NCBI GenBank assembly: GCA_019236485.1
Contig: JAFAIY010000486.1
Span: forward strand, 1-11,837
Origin: Comamonas sp.
GTDB taxonomy: Bacteria > Pseudomonadota > Gammaproteobacteria > Burkholderiales > Burkholderiaceae_C
Length of the DNA: 11,837 nt
Direction: 5' to 3'
Part shown: piece after piece, positions 1 to 5,763 of the stretch
Layout of the letters: the number at the start of each line of letters is the position of its first letter
Numbering within the stretch: position 1 is the stretch's first letter
Made by a program: the position numbers and the translations under genes
Notes under the pieces: model-generated
Told to the model about the DNA's origin: nothing
Seen by the model: the letters and a program-made list of their open reading frames with translations, nothing else
Database searches by the model: none

Positions 1-173
1 CCTTCTGCGTGCCGGTGTTCGACGCCTCGGGCCATATCGTGCTGGGCCTGATGACCCTGGGCTCGCTGGCGACTTTCGATCCCGAATATGGTGGAGCCAT
101 CGACGCGCCGCTGCAGGCCGCGGCCCGTCAGCTGTCCCGCGATCTAGGCTGGGGCGCCACGGCCGCAGACTGA
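1..173 (+). CDS. C-terminal end of an IclR-family transcriptional regulator (partial)
   Basis: Reading from base 3, an open frame of 56 residues runs to a TGA at 171-173; its start lies outside the window. The visible part begins with a strand reading CVPVFDASGHIVLGLMTLG, which resembles the final beta strands of the IclR effector-binding domain (a typical form is 'aPVfD..G.vvaal.v.g'). An amphipathic helix with AARQLSRDLGW follows, matching the closing helix of that domain ('a..ls..lG'). IclR proteins are usually about 250-280 residues, with an N-terminal winged helix that is not visible here. What is known of the family: they bind small aromatic or organic acids and control neighbouring catabolic genes. 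Which genes this one controls cannot be judged, because its upstream side is missing. The family call rests on a short stretch and could be wrong. Confidence 0.6.
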   Translation, partial: FCVPVFDASGHIVLGLMTLGSLATFDPEYGGAIDAPLQAAARQLSRDLGWGATAAD

Positions 174-211
174 AGATCCCACCGCTGCCAAGCCAATAGC
201 AAAGACCTCGA

Positions 212-1309
212 ATGGGCCGCTCTCCCAAGGCAAGCAAAGTCCTGATTCCCGTGACCGCCGCGGTGCTGGCCGCGCACGCCATCGTGCTGCTGGGCCTGCC
301 CGCGCTCGAGCAGCCGCCCCAGCCCACAACCGTGGTCATGGATACCCGCTTGGTGGAGCTGCCTGCGCCGCCTCCGCCCCCTGCGCCCGTACCGCCGCCG
401 CCCAGGACCAGGCCTGCGTCCAGACCACCGGCACCAGCCGCCGCTCCCGAGCCGGCTCCAGCCCCTGCGGCGCCGGAACCCGAGTCAAATCCCACCCAAG
501 CCGTTGATACGCCTGCGCCGCCAGCTCCTGAGTCCACAGCAGCTGCAGAGCCCCCGGCGCCCGCACCCGAGATAGCCGAAGCCAGCGAGGCCGATACCGC
601 GCGCCCCATCCAGGTCACTCCTGCCGGCGCAGCGCCGCTGCCGCCGGGAACGGCGCTGCCGGTCACCCTGCCCAACTCGGCCACGCTGGAGTTCGATGCT
701 TCGGGCCAGGTCAAGGGCTTTCACTACTCGGCCGGGGCCCGGCTGCAATGGCAGCATGACGGCCAGTATTACAGCGCGCGCCAGTCGGTCAGCATGTTTC
801 TGCTGGGCGAACGCGCCCAGACCAGCGAGGGCCTGATCACGCCCCACGGCCTGCAGCCGCTGAACTTCAGCGACCAGGGGCGCAAGACCCAGTCGGCAAA
901 CTTCGATGTGGCCGGCGGCAAGGCCAGCTACAGCGGCGGCACGGCCGAGGCCGCCATCTCGGACGGGGTGCAGGACCGCCTCAGCGTGTTCCTGCAGCTG
1001 TCGGCCCTGATTGCGGCCGCGCCCGACAAATACCCGCCGGGCACGCTGATCGACCTGACCACCAGCAGCGCCCGCGCCGCCACGCGCTGGCAGTTCCGCG
1101 TGGGAGCGGCCGAGGCGCTGAGCCTGCCTTTTGGCAGCGTCATGGCCCTGCGCCTGGACAAGCTGCCCGGCAAGAGCAGCGGCGACCAGCGCGGTTCCGT
1201 CTGGCTGGCGCCGGCCATGCAGTATCTGCCGGTGCGCATCAAGCTCACCCAGGGCCAGGACGACTTTGTCGACCTGCAGCTCAAGAAATACACGCCCGCG
1301 CCGCAGTGA
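212..1309 (+). CDS. DUF3108 domain protein with TonB-like N-terminal anchor and proline-rich spacer
   Basis: A 365-residue protein of unknown function. Residues about 9-30 form one hydrophobic segment after a short basic start, so it is probably an inner-membrane protein with its bulk in the periplasm. Residues about 35-150 are extremely rich in Pro and Ala (PAPPPPPAPVPPPP and further PAP/PEP runs), like the periplasm-spanning rod of TonB. Residues about 155-365 match the DUF3108 pattern: FHYSAGARLQW, a QSVSMFLLGERAQTSEG stretch, then the late GSVWLAPAMQYLPVRIKL strand pair. The ATG at 212 has only a weak ribosome binding site (AAAGAC upstream). It lies 38 bases after the IclR-like stop on the same strand and could be co-transcribed with it. 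DUF3108 proteins are widespread in Proteobacteria and are thought to be cell-envelope proteins, without an established role. The gene assignment is secure; the function is unknown. Confidence 0.88.
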   Translation: MGRSPKASKVLIPVTAAVLAAHAIVLLGLPALEQPPQPTTVVMDTRLVELPAPPPPPAPVPPPPRTRPASRPPAPAAAPEPAPAPAAPEPESNPTQAVDTPAPPAPESTAAAEPPAPAPEIAEASEADTARPIQVTPAGAAPLPPGTALPVTLPNSATLEFDASGQVKGFHYSAGARLQWQHDGQYYSARQSVSMFLLGERAQTSEGLITPHGLQPLNFSDQGRKTQSANFDVAGGKASYSGGTAEAAISDGVQDRLSVFLQLSALIAAAPDKYPPGTLIDLTTSSARAATRWQFRVGAAEALSLPFGSVMALRLDKLPGKSSGDQRGSVWLAPAMQYLPVRIKLTQGQDDFVDLQLKKYTPAPQ

Positions 1310-1310
1310 C

Positions 1311-1326
1311 GCAGGCCGGCGCCTGC
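1311..1326 (+). terminator. Hairpin just after the DUF3108 stop, possible weak terminator
   Basis: GCAGGC (1311-1316) and GCCTGC (1321-1326) form a perfect 6-bp GC-rich stem around a CGGC loop, one base after the TGA at 1307-1309. No T-run follows, so it is not a standard intrinsic terminator. It could stabilise the 3' end or assist factor-dependent termination. Confidence 0.3.
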
Positions 1327-1473
1327 ACCGGCTCAGGCCCTGCACTGGCATGCGGGACTGCGGCCAGACTACCGAGGTTCGGGATGGCGCTTCGTCGCGG
1401 AGCCCTCAAATCCATGGAATACTGTCCTCAAGTGCAAGAGCAGGCATTTCGTATCTTGAAATACCGCACCCGG

Positions 1474-1491
1474 CCACCATTTCCATGGTGG
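1474..1491 (+). promoter_or_regulatory. Hairpin in the leader of the DUF3567 gene
   Basis: CCACCAT (1474-1480) and ATGGTGG (1485-1491) form a perfect 7-bp stem with a TTCC loop. It ends 20 bases before the Shine-Dalgarno sequence of the next gene. As RNA it would leave the ribosome binding site exposed, which fits a 5' stabilising stem-loop. As DNA it could be an operator. No clear promoter hexamers were found nearby; a TTGAAA at 1456-1461 has no acceptable -10 partner. Confidence 0.35.
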
Positions 1492-1511
1492 GCATGCTCA
1501 TAACGGAAGTG

Positions 1512-1520
1512 AAAGGAGGA
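1512..1520 (+). promoter_or_regulatory. Strong Shine-Dalgarno site of the DUF3567 gene
   Basis: AAAGGAGGA lies 5 bases before the ATG at 1526 and is nearly a full complement of the 16S rRNA 3' end. It fixes the start codon and is the best ribosome binding site in the window, suggesting high translation of the small protein. Confidence 0.85.
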
Positions 1521-1525
1521 ACACC

Positions 1526-1822
1526 ATGCAAATGCTTTACGACTCTGAATCCTTTGCGGTGCTCCACCTGCGTCCAGACATGGAAGCAGACGCTCCGGCA
1601 GGCACCGCCAAGACTGAAGCCCAAGCCCACCAGCTGCCGCGCCACGGTTTCGAGATCGTGGACAAGCGCTCGGGCAAAGAGGTGTACCTGGATGGCTCCT
1701 GGGCCGAAATGTTCCAGAAGCAAATCCTGGCCTGGCAACTGGATGCTCCCACCGAGGAAGAGGTGGAGGACATCCTCGACCAGTACGCGGGTCTGGCTCA
1801 GCAGCCTGTGATCATCCACTGA
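1526..1822 (+). CDS. DUF3567 family small protein
   Basis: A 98-residue soluble, acidic protein without signal peptide or membrane segment. It begins MQMLYDSESFAVLHL, carries a central HGFEIVDKRSGKEVYLDGSWAEMF and ends in an acidic helix TEEEVEDILDQYAGL. This order (MQMLY start, 'GFEIVDKR.gKE..LdG..A..F', 'pteEevddiLd.y') is what I recall of DUF3567, a family largely confined to Betaproteobacteria and of unknown function. The start is fixed by AAAGGAGGA five bases upstream. The gene stands alone: 216 bases separate it from the DUF3108 gene, and a strong terminator begins 20 bases after the stop. The strong ribosome binding site and dedicated terminator suggest an abundant housekeeping protein. 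No catalytic motif is visible. Confidence 0.88.
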   Translation: MQMLYDSESFAVLHLRPDMEADAPAGTAKTEAQAHQLPRHGFEIVDKRSGKEVYLDGSWAEMFQKQILAWQLDAPTEEEVEDILDQYAGLAQQPVIIH

Positions 1823-1842
1823 ATTCGGCCCTCATCAGCCCC

Positions 1843-1872
1843 AAAGGAACCTGCTTGCAGGTTCCTTTTTTT
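1843..1872 (+). terminator. Intrinsic terminator after the DUF3567 gene
   Basis: AAAGGAACCTG (1843-1853) pairs perfectly with CAGGTTCCTTT (1858-1868) around a CTTG loop. The T-run spans 1866-1872. This is a classic Rho-independent terminator, and it insulates the cytochrome gene downstream from read-through. Confidence 0.93.
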
Positions 1873-2090
1873 ATGCCTGCCGCAGATTATCGAATCCGAT
1901 ATTCCAAGATCATCTTCGAGAGAATATTAAGCCTTCGTTAAATCAACTATTCGCCGCAGTTTTCCAATCAAACTCTGCAAATAGCGATTAGGCAGAAATT
2001 TAAAATAGAGCCCGGCAACACAGGCCTGTCCGCTCTCACCAAATCACGGCACAGGCCTTATAGGCTATTGATTCACAGCAATGCTATTCG

Positions 2091-2109
2091 GAGCACTCCG
2101 GAAGTGCTC
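2091..2109. promoter_or_regulatory. Inverted repeat upstream of the FNR/Anr box
   Basis: GAGCACT (2091-2097) and AGTGCTC (2103-2109) form a perfect 7-bp inverted repeat around CCGGA. It ends 41 bases before the FNR/Anr box. No T-run follows, so an operator is more likely than a terminator. The binding protein is unknown. Confidence 0.4.
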
Positions 2110-2150
2110 AGGCCCCGGCTCGCACCTGCCAAATTCGGCCTCAAACAATA

Positions 2151-2164
2151 TTGATCCATATCAA
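2151..2164. promoter_or_regulatory. FNR/Anr-type binding site of the cytochrome promoter
   Basis: TTGATCCATATCAA is a perfect match to the FNR/Anr consensus TTGAT-N4-ATCAA, centred at 2157.5. A -10-like hexamer AAGAAT lies at 2186-2191. A transcript start near 2198-2200 would put the box at about -41.5, the class II activator position known for FNR-family proteins. The resulting leader is about 50 bases to the ATG at 2250. Dnr/Nnr-type nitric-oxide sensors recognise nearly the same box, so the signal could be low oxygen or NO. Confidence 0.75.
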
Positions 2165-2185
2165 TTATCTGCTGCAAATAGCGCG

Positions 2186-2191
2186 AAGAAT
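2186..2191 (+). promoter_or_regulatory. Proposed -10 element of the FNR-dependent cytochrome promoter
   Basis: AAGAAT matches TATAAT at four of six positions and lies at the distance from the FNR/Anr box expected for a class II activated promoter, which needs no good -35. This is position-based inference. Confidence 0.4.
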
Positions 2192-2249
2192 TAATCGCCA
2201 ACACAGTCCTCAAAATCACTTCAATCAATATCTAGCACCAGGGAAAAAC

Positions 2250-4436
2250 ATGAACTCTGCATTGAAGTACAGCCTGCTGCCGGTCGCGACCGCGCTGGCG
2301 GTGTTCGGGCATATGACCTGGGCTTCGGTCAACGAGGCCCAGCAGGCGGCCGCCGCCCCCGCCGCCAGCAGCGAGTCCAGGATCATCGACGACCTGCCGG
2401 CCAATTACTCGGCCGATCTGCCGCCAGCCCAGCGCGAGCTCATAGAGCGCGGCCGCTATGTGGCCCGCCTCGGCGATTGCGTGGCCTGCCACACAGGCAG
2501 CAAGACCCAGCCCATGGCCGGCGGCCTGGCGCTGGAGACGCCGTTCGGCAAGCTCTATTCCACCAATATCACGCCCGACAAGAGCAGCGGCATGGGCGGC
2601 TACAGCTTCGAGCAGTTCGACCGCGCCATGCGCAAGGGCGTGGCCGCCGACGGCCGCAACCTCTACCCGGCCATGCCCTACCCCTCCTACGCCAAGATGA
2701 CGGGCGAGGACATGCAGGCCCTGTACGCCTATCTGATGCAGGGCGTGGCCCCGGTGCAGGCCGCCAACAAGCCCTCGGAAATGGGTTTCCCCTTCAACCA
2801 GCGCTGGGGCCTGTCGCTATGGAACTGGCTGTTCCTCGACGACACCCCCTACCAGCCCCAGGCCCAGCAGAGTGCCGAGTGGAACCGCGGCGCCTATCTG
2901 GTGCAAGGCCTGGGCCACTGCGGCGCCTGCCACACTCCGCGCGGCATCGCTTTCCAGGAAAAGACCATGACCGGCGAGGGCAAGAACGGCCAGTTCTTCC
3001 TGGCCGGTGAAACCGTGGAAGGCTGGCGCGCCCTGAGCCTGCGCAATCTGTGGACACCGGCCGAGACTGCCGAGCTGCTCAAGACCGGCCGCAACAGCCA
3101 CGGCACGGTCTCCGGCAATATGGTGGACGTGGTCCAGCACAGCACGCAGTACATGAGCGACGGCGACCTGCTGGCCATTGGCAGCTACCTCAAGGCCCTG
3201 CCCGCGGGCAAGGAAGATCTGCCCATGCAGATCGCCCAAGGCCCGGCACCGCGCATCGACATCCCGGCGCGCGCCACCAAGGATTCGGCGCCCGACGCCG
3301 CGCACTACAACGTGCCGGCCGACCTCTACCGCACGCGCGGCGGCCTCGGCTATCTGCAGTTCTGCGCCGACTGCCACCGCTCGGACGGCGGCGGCGTGGA
3401 CAAGGTCTTCCCCTCGCTGGCCGGCAACCGTTCGCTGCTGTCGGACAACCCCAGCACGCTGATCCACATCATGCTGACCGGCTGGACCACGCCCGTGACC
3501 CAGACCCACAGCCGGCCGCTGACCATGCCGGCCTTCGCCCAGCTCGGCGACCAGGAGATTGCCGACATCCTGAACTTCACGCGCCGCAACTGGGGCCGCA
3601 AGGATGCGTCCGAGATCCAGGCCAAGGATGTGAAGTCGCTGCGCAAGACGCTGGATGCCAAGGGCGAAAATAGCCGTCCGTTCGAGACCCCGCGCCTGGC
3701 CGACATGCTCAAGGAAAAGAATGCCGAGCAGCTGGTCTATGGCGCACGCCTGAACATCGAGACCCGCGACCTGCTGCCCAAGAACGTGGGCAATGCGCTG
3801 AACTGCGCGAGCTGCCACCTGAACGCCGGCACCGTGGCCGACGGCTCGCCCTATATCGGCATCTCGGCCTTCTTCCCCAGCTATGCGCCGCGCGCGGGCC
3901 GCACCATCACGCTGGAAGACCGCATCAACGGCTGCTTCCTGCGCTCCATGAACGGCAAGCCGCTGCCGCTGGACTCCGACGAGCTCAAGGCCATGGTCGC
4001 GCTGTTCGACTGGATGCGCAACGAGACCAAGCCCGAGGACAAGGTCGAGGGCCGGGGCGTGGGCAAGATCAGCCAGAAGATCCTGCCCAATGTGGAAAAC
4101 GGCCAGAAGGTCTATACCCAGCAGTGCGCGCTCTGCCACGGAGCCGACGGCGAAGGCATCAAGAACGCCAAGGGCCAGTGGGTCTATCCGCCGCTCTGGG
4201 GTGACGAGTCCTTCAACATAGGCGCAGGCATGGCCCGTACCTACACGGCCGCGGCCTTCGTCAAGCGCAACATGCCCATCGCCATGCATGGCAACTTCCC
4301 GCTGGGCCAGGGCGGCCTCTCGGACCAGGATGCCGTGGACGTGGCCGAGTTCTTCAGCCACCAGCCGCGCCCGGACTTTGCGCCCAAGGTCAAGGACTGG
4401 CCCAAGGACAAGAAGCCGGCCGACGCACGCTACTGA
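2250..4436 (+). CDS. Five-haem periplasmic cytochrome c: triheme AdhB-like module fused to a diheme TsdA-like module
   Basis: A 728-residue protein with five CxxCH haem sites: C77, C224, C372, C519 and C626. Residues 1-25 look like a Sec signal peptide (cleavage near TWA). Residues about 60-450 follow the triheme cytochrome subunit of membrane alcohol/aldehyde dehydrogenases (GDCVACH, FGKLYSTNITPD, LYPAMPY, RWGLSLWNWLF, GHCGACHTPRG, TMPAF). Likely axial methionines are M142, M291 and M426. Residues about 478-728 follow the thiosulfate dehydrogenase TsdA: LNCASCHLNAG, RINGCFLRSMNG, CALCHGADGEG, SFNIGAGM and NMP. C562 is the likely cysteine ligand of the first TsdA haem, and M675 the ligand of the second. 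The ATG at 2250 is chosen because it starts the signal peptide and has AGGG six bases upstream; the longer TTG start at 2151 lies inside the FNR box. No partner dehydrogenase or C-terminal membrane anchor is seen. Sulfur-compound oxidoreduction is inferred; the cytochrome call is certain. Confidence 0.93.
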   Translation: MNSALKYSLLPVATALAVFGHMTWASVNEAQQAAAAPAASSESRIIDDLPANYSADLPPAQRELIERGRYVARLGDCVACHTGSKTQPMAGGLALETPFGKLYSTNITPDKSSGMGGYSFEQFDRAMRKGVAADGRNLYPAMPYPSYAKMTGEDMQALYAYLMQGVAPVQAANKPSEMGFPFNQRWGLSLWNWLFLDDTPYQPQAQQSAEWNRGAYLVQGLGHCGACHTPRGIAFQEKTMTGEGKNGQFFLAGETVEGWRALSLRNLWTPAETAELLKTGRNSHGTVSGNMVDVVQHSTQYMSDGDLLAIGSYLKALPAGKEDLPMQIAQGPAPRIDIPARATKDSAPDAAHYNVPADLYRTRGGLGYLQFCADCHRSDGGGVDKVFPSLAGNRSLLSDNPSTLIHIMLTGWTTPVTQTHSRPLTMPAFAQLGDQEIADILNFTRRNWGRKDASEIQAKDVKSLRKTLDAKGENSRPFETPRLADMLKEKNAEQLVYGARLNIETRDLLPKNVGNALNCASCHLNAGTVADGSPYIGISAFFPSYAPRAGRTITLEDRINGCFLRSMNGKPLPLDSDELKAMVALFDWMRNETKPEDKVEGRGVGKISQKILPNVENGQKVYTQQCALCHGADGEGIKNAKGQWVYPPLWGDESFNIGAGMARTYTAAAFVKRNMPIAMHGNFPLGQGGLSDQDAVDVAEFFSHQPRPDFAPKVKDWPKDKKPADARY

Positions 4437-4445
4437 GAACGGCCG

Positions 4446-4461
4446 CCGGCCTCAAGGCCGG
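4446..4461 (+). other. Small hairpin between cytochrome stop and terminator
   Basis: CCGGCC (4446-4451) and GGCCGG (4456-4461) pair around TCAA, ten bases after the stop codon. No T-run follows. It sits in front of the true terminator and may protect the mRNA end. Confidence 0.4.
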
Positions 4462-4476
4462 ATCCGCTCCAGACAG

Positions 4477-4508
4477 GCCGCAGCCTCCTAGGAAGCTGCG
4501 GCTTTTTT
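4477..4508 (+). terminator. Intrinsic terminator of the five-haem cytochrome gene
   Basis: GCCGCAGC (4477-4484) pairs perfectly with GCTGCGGC (4495-4502), followed by six T (4503-4508). The loop contains the small palindrome TCCTAGGA. The T-run is on the plus strand only, so it serves the cytochrome gene rather than the convergent permease gene. Confidence 0.9.
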
Positions 4509-4517
4509 CATGCGCGC

Positions 4518-5615
4518 TCAGGGTTGCAGCGCGGGCCGATTCAGGCGGCGCTCCAGCCCGCGGTACAGCGGCGCCACCAGCAGCAGCACGGCCACCAGCC
4601 GGCAGACCTGAAAGGCCGTGACCACGGGCACGCCCAGTTGCAACACCTTGGCCGTGATCGCCATCTCGGTGATGCCGCCCGGCGAGGTGCCCAGCAGCAG
4701 CGTGACCCAGGGCAGGCCGGTGGCCGCGTGCAGCAGCCAGGCAAAGCCGGCACAGACCGCCATCAGGCCCAGCGTGCCCAGGGCCACCGTGAGCAGCCAG
4801 GCCGGCGCCGCATGCAAAAAGGCGCGGGTAAAACGCACGCCCAGGCTGACACCGATCACCAACTGAGCCCCATTCACGCCCCACTGCGGCAGCGCGGACA
4901 GCTGCACATCGGCCACCGTCAGCCCCACGGACACGGCCAGCGCCCCCAGAAACCAGGGGTTGGGCCGACCGGTGCGCAGCATCAGACCCACGCCGCACAG
5001 GGTCAGCAGCGCCAGCAAGGCCAGGCCGCCGTAGTCCACCGTGCGGATGGCGGGCGGCATCAGGTCCGGCAGGGCTTGCACCCCCGACCATTGCAGCGCA
5101 AACGGGATGGAGAGCGTGACGATCAGCACTCGCAGGCTGTGGCTGGCAGCGACCAGATCGGTGCGCGCCTGTTCGCGCTCGGCCAGCAGCGTCATCTCGG
5201 ACGCCGCGCCAATGGCGCCGGCAAAATAGGTGGTGGCACGCAGCTGCTGCGCCGGAATCTGCGGCATGCGCGCCGCCGTGCTCCGGTACAGCCAGGCGCC
5301 GAACAGCCAACCCAGCAACAGCGCCCAGACTACGCCCAGTCCAATCGCCCACCACAGGCCGCCCACCATGCGCGCCACATGGGGCGTGAAGTACAGGCCC
5401 AGGGCCGTGCCCATGGTCCACTGGCCCAGATTGCGCAGCGGGTTCCAGCTGGCCGTGGGGGCGCCTGCCATGGAGCACAAGGCCGTGGCCAGCAGCGGGC
5501 CTATCATCCAGGGCAGCGGCGTGTGCAGGGCCAGGCACAGCTGGGCGGCCAGCCAGGCCAGGCCGAGGGTGACGGCCACGCGGGCCAGAAATCGAGGGGA
5601 TGGCAAGGCAGGCAT
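4518..5615 (-). CDS. AbrB-family membrane permease
   Basis: A very hydrophobic protein of 365 residues with about ten predicted membrane segments, in the internally duplicated arrangement of the AbrB family (unrelated to the Bacillus DNA-binding AbrB). The second repeat shows the hallmark GTSPGGITEMAITAK at about 309-323. The first repeat has the degenerate counterpart GAIGAASEMTLLAE (133-146), followed by the usual VAASHSLRVLIV. Early family features are also present: LPWMIGPLLATA (34-45) and NLGQWTMGTALGLYF. Members are often annotated as putative ammonia monooxygenase or putative transporter; the substrate is not established and the enzyme name has no support here. The ATG at 5613-5615 is chosen because hydrophobic sequence starts soon after it; a GTG two codons upstream is possible, and neither has a clear ribosome binding site. 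It runs convergent to the cytochrome gene and divergent from the lipoprotein gene. Confidence 0.88.
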   Translation of the reverse strand: MPALPSPRFLARVAVTLGLAWLAAQLCLALHTPLPWMIGPLLATALCSMAGAPTASWNPLRNLGQWTMGTALGLYFTPHVARMVGGLWWAIGLGVVWALLLGWLFGAWLYRSTAARMPQIPAQQLRATTYFAGAIGAASEMTLLAEREQARTDLVAASHSLRVLIVTLSIPFALQWSGVQALPDLMPPAIRTVDYGGLALLALLTLCGVGLMLRTGRPNPWFLGALAVSVGLTVADVQLSALPQWGVNGAQLVIGVSLGVRFTRAFLHAAPAWLLTVALGTLGLMAVCAGFAWLLHAATGLPWVTLLLGTSPGGITEMAITAKVLQLGVPVVTAFQVCRLVAVLLLVAPLYRGLERRLNRPALQP

Positions 5616-5657
5616 GTGCACGGGAATCCGGCAAGGCGCGACAATGGCGACGCGATA

Positions 5658-5670
5658 GGGGCTATGCCCC
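5658..5670. promoter_or_regulatory. Short dyad in the permease/lipoprotein intergenic region
   Basis: GGGGC-TAT-GCCCC is a perfect 5-bp inverted repeat located 42 bases before the permease start, in the 148-base divergent gap. It may be an operator, or chance in GC-rich DNA. Promoter hexamers are not convincing on either side. Confidence 0.3.
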
Positions 5671-5763
5671 GCAGTATCGCGGCAATTCACGGTGGGCAAA
5701 GCCGGTACGAAATCTACAGCTACGAAGCCATGCCCCGTCTATGACGAACGCACTCAGCTTGAT

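Larger units (their letters stand above)
1975..2183 (+). repeat. Pair of 12-bp direct repeats flanking the cytochrome promoter region
   Basis: CTGCAAATAGCG occurs at 1975-1986 and again at 2172-2183, 197 bases apart start to start. The second copy lies between the FNR/Anr box and the proposed -10. The repeats may be binding sites for a second regulator. They are too short and few to be a mobile-element scar with confidence. Confidence 0.5.
1873..2249. other. AT-richer regulatory region upstream of the five-haem cytochrome
   Basis: No gene was found in this stretch, which is visibly AT-richer than the rest of the window. It holds a 12-bp direct repeat CTGCAAATAGCG (1975-1986 and 2172-2183). 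It also holds a 10-bp palindrome ACAGGCCTGT (2020-2029) whose ACAGGCCT half recurs at 2051-2058, and a hairpin (2091-2109). A perfect FNR/Anr box (2151-2164) lies near the downstream end. A TAAAAT at 2001-2006 looks like a -10 hexamer but has no good -35. The ATG of the cytochrome follows at 2250. Confidence 0.7.

Noticed and set aside
485..1351. Open frame of 288 codons on the minus strand across the DUF3108 gene
   Set aside because: It has no recognisable domain, and the plus-strand reading has a membrane anchor, proline rod and DUF3108 pattern.
1131..1811. Plus-strand frame of 226 codons running from the DUF3108 gene through the DUF3567 gene
   Set aside because: It crosses two better supported genes in another frame and has the Ser/Arg/Cys-rich composition of a frame shadow.
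2151..2249. N-terminal extension of the five-haem cytochrome starting from TTG at 2151
   Set aside because: The TTG is part of a perfect FNR/Anr box, no ribosome site precedes it, and the added 33 residues would bury the signal peptide.
2817..4361. Open frame of 514 codons on the minus strand opposite the cytochrome gene
   Set aside because: It is antisense to five CxxCH haem motifs in good family context. Its composition (Val, Ala, Gly, His, Arg repeats) is an artefact of high GC at third positions.
4518..5615. Reading the permease as ammonia monooxygenase, a label often attached to this family
   Set aside because: The protein has only the duplicated AbrB membrane pattern and no metal-binding monooxygenase motif. 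The enzyme name has no support from the sequence.
4524..5744. Open frame of 406 codons on the plus strand opposite the permease gene
   Set aside because: The translation is a Gln/Arg/His/Gly-rich string with no domain, and the minus strand encodes a clear AbrB-family membrane protein.
5692..5763. GTG start at 5692 for the ChaN-like lipoprotein
   Set aside because: It would put 24 polar residues before a normal lipoprotein signal. The ATG at 5764 gives the lipobox cysteine at residue 28.
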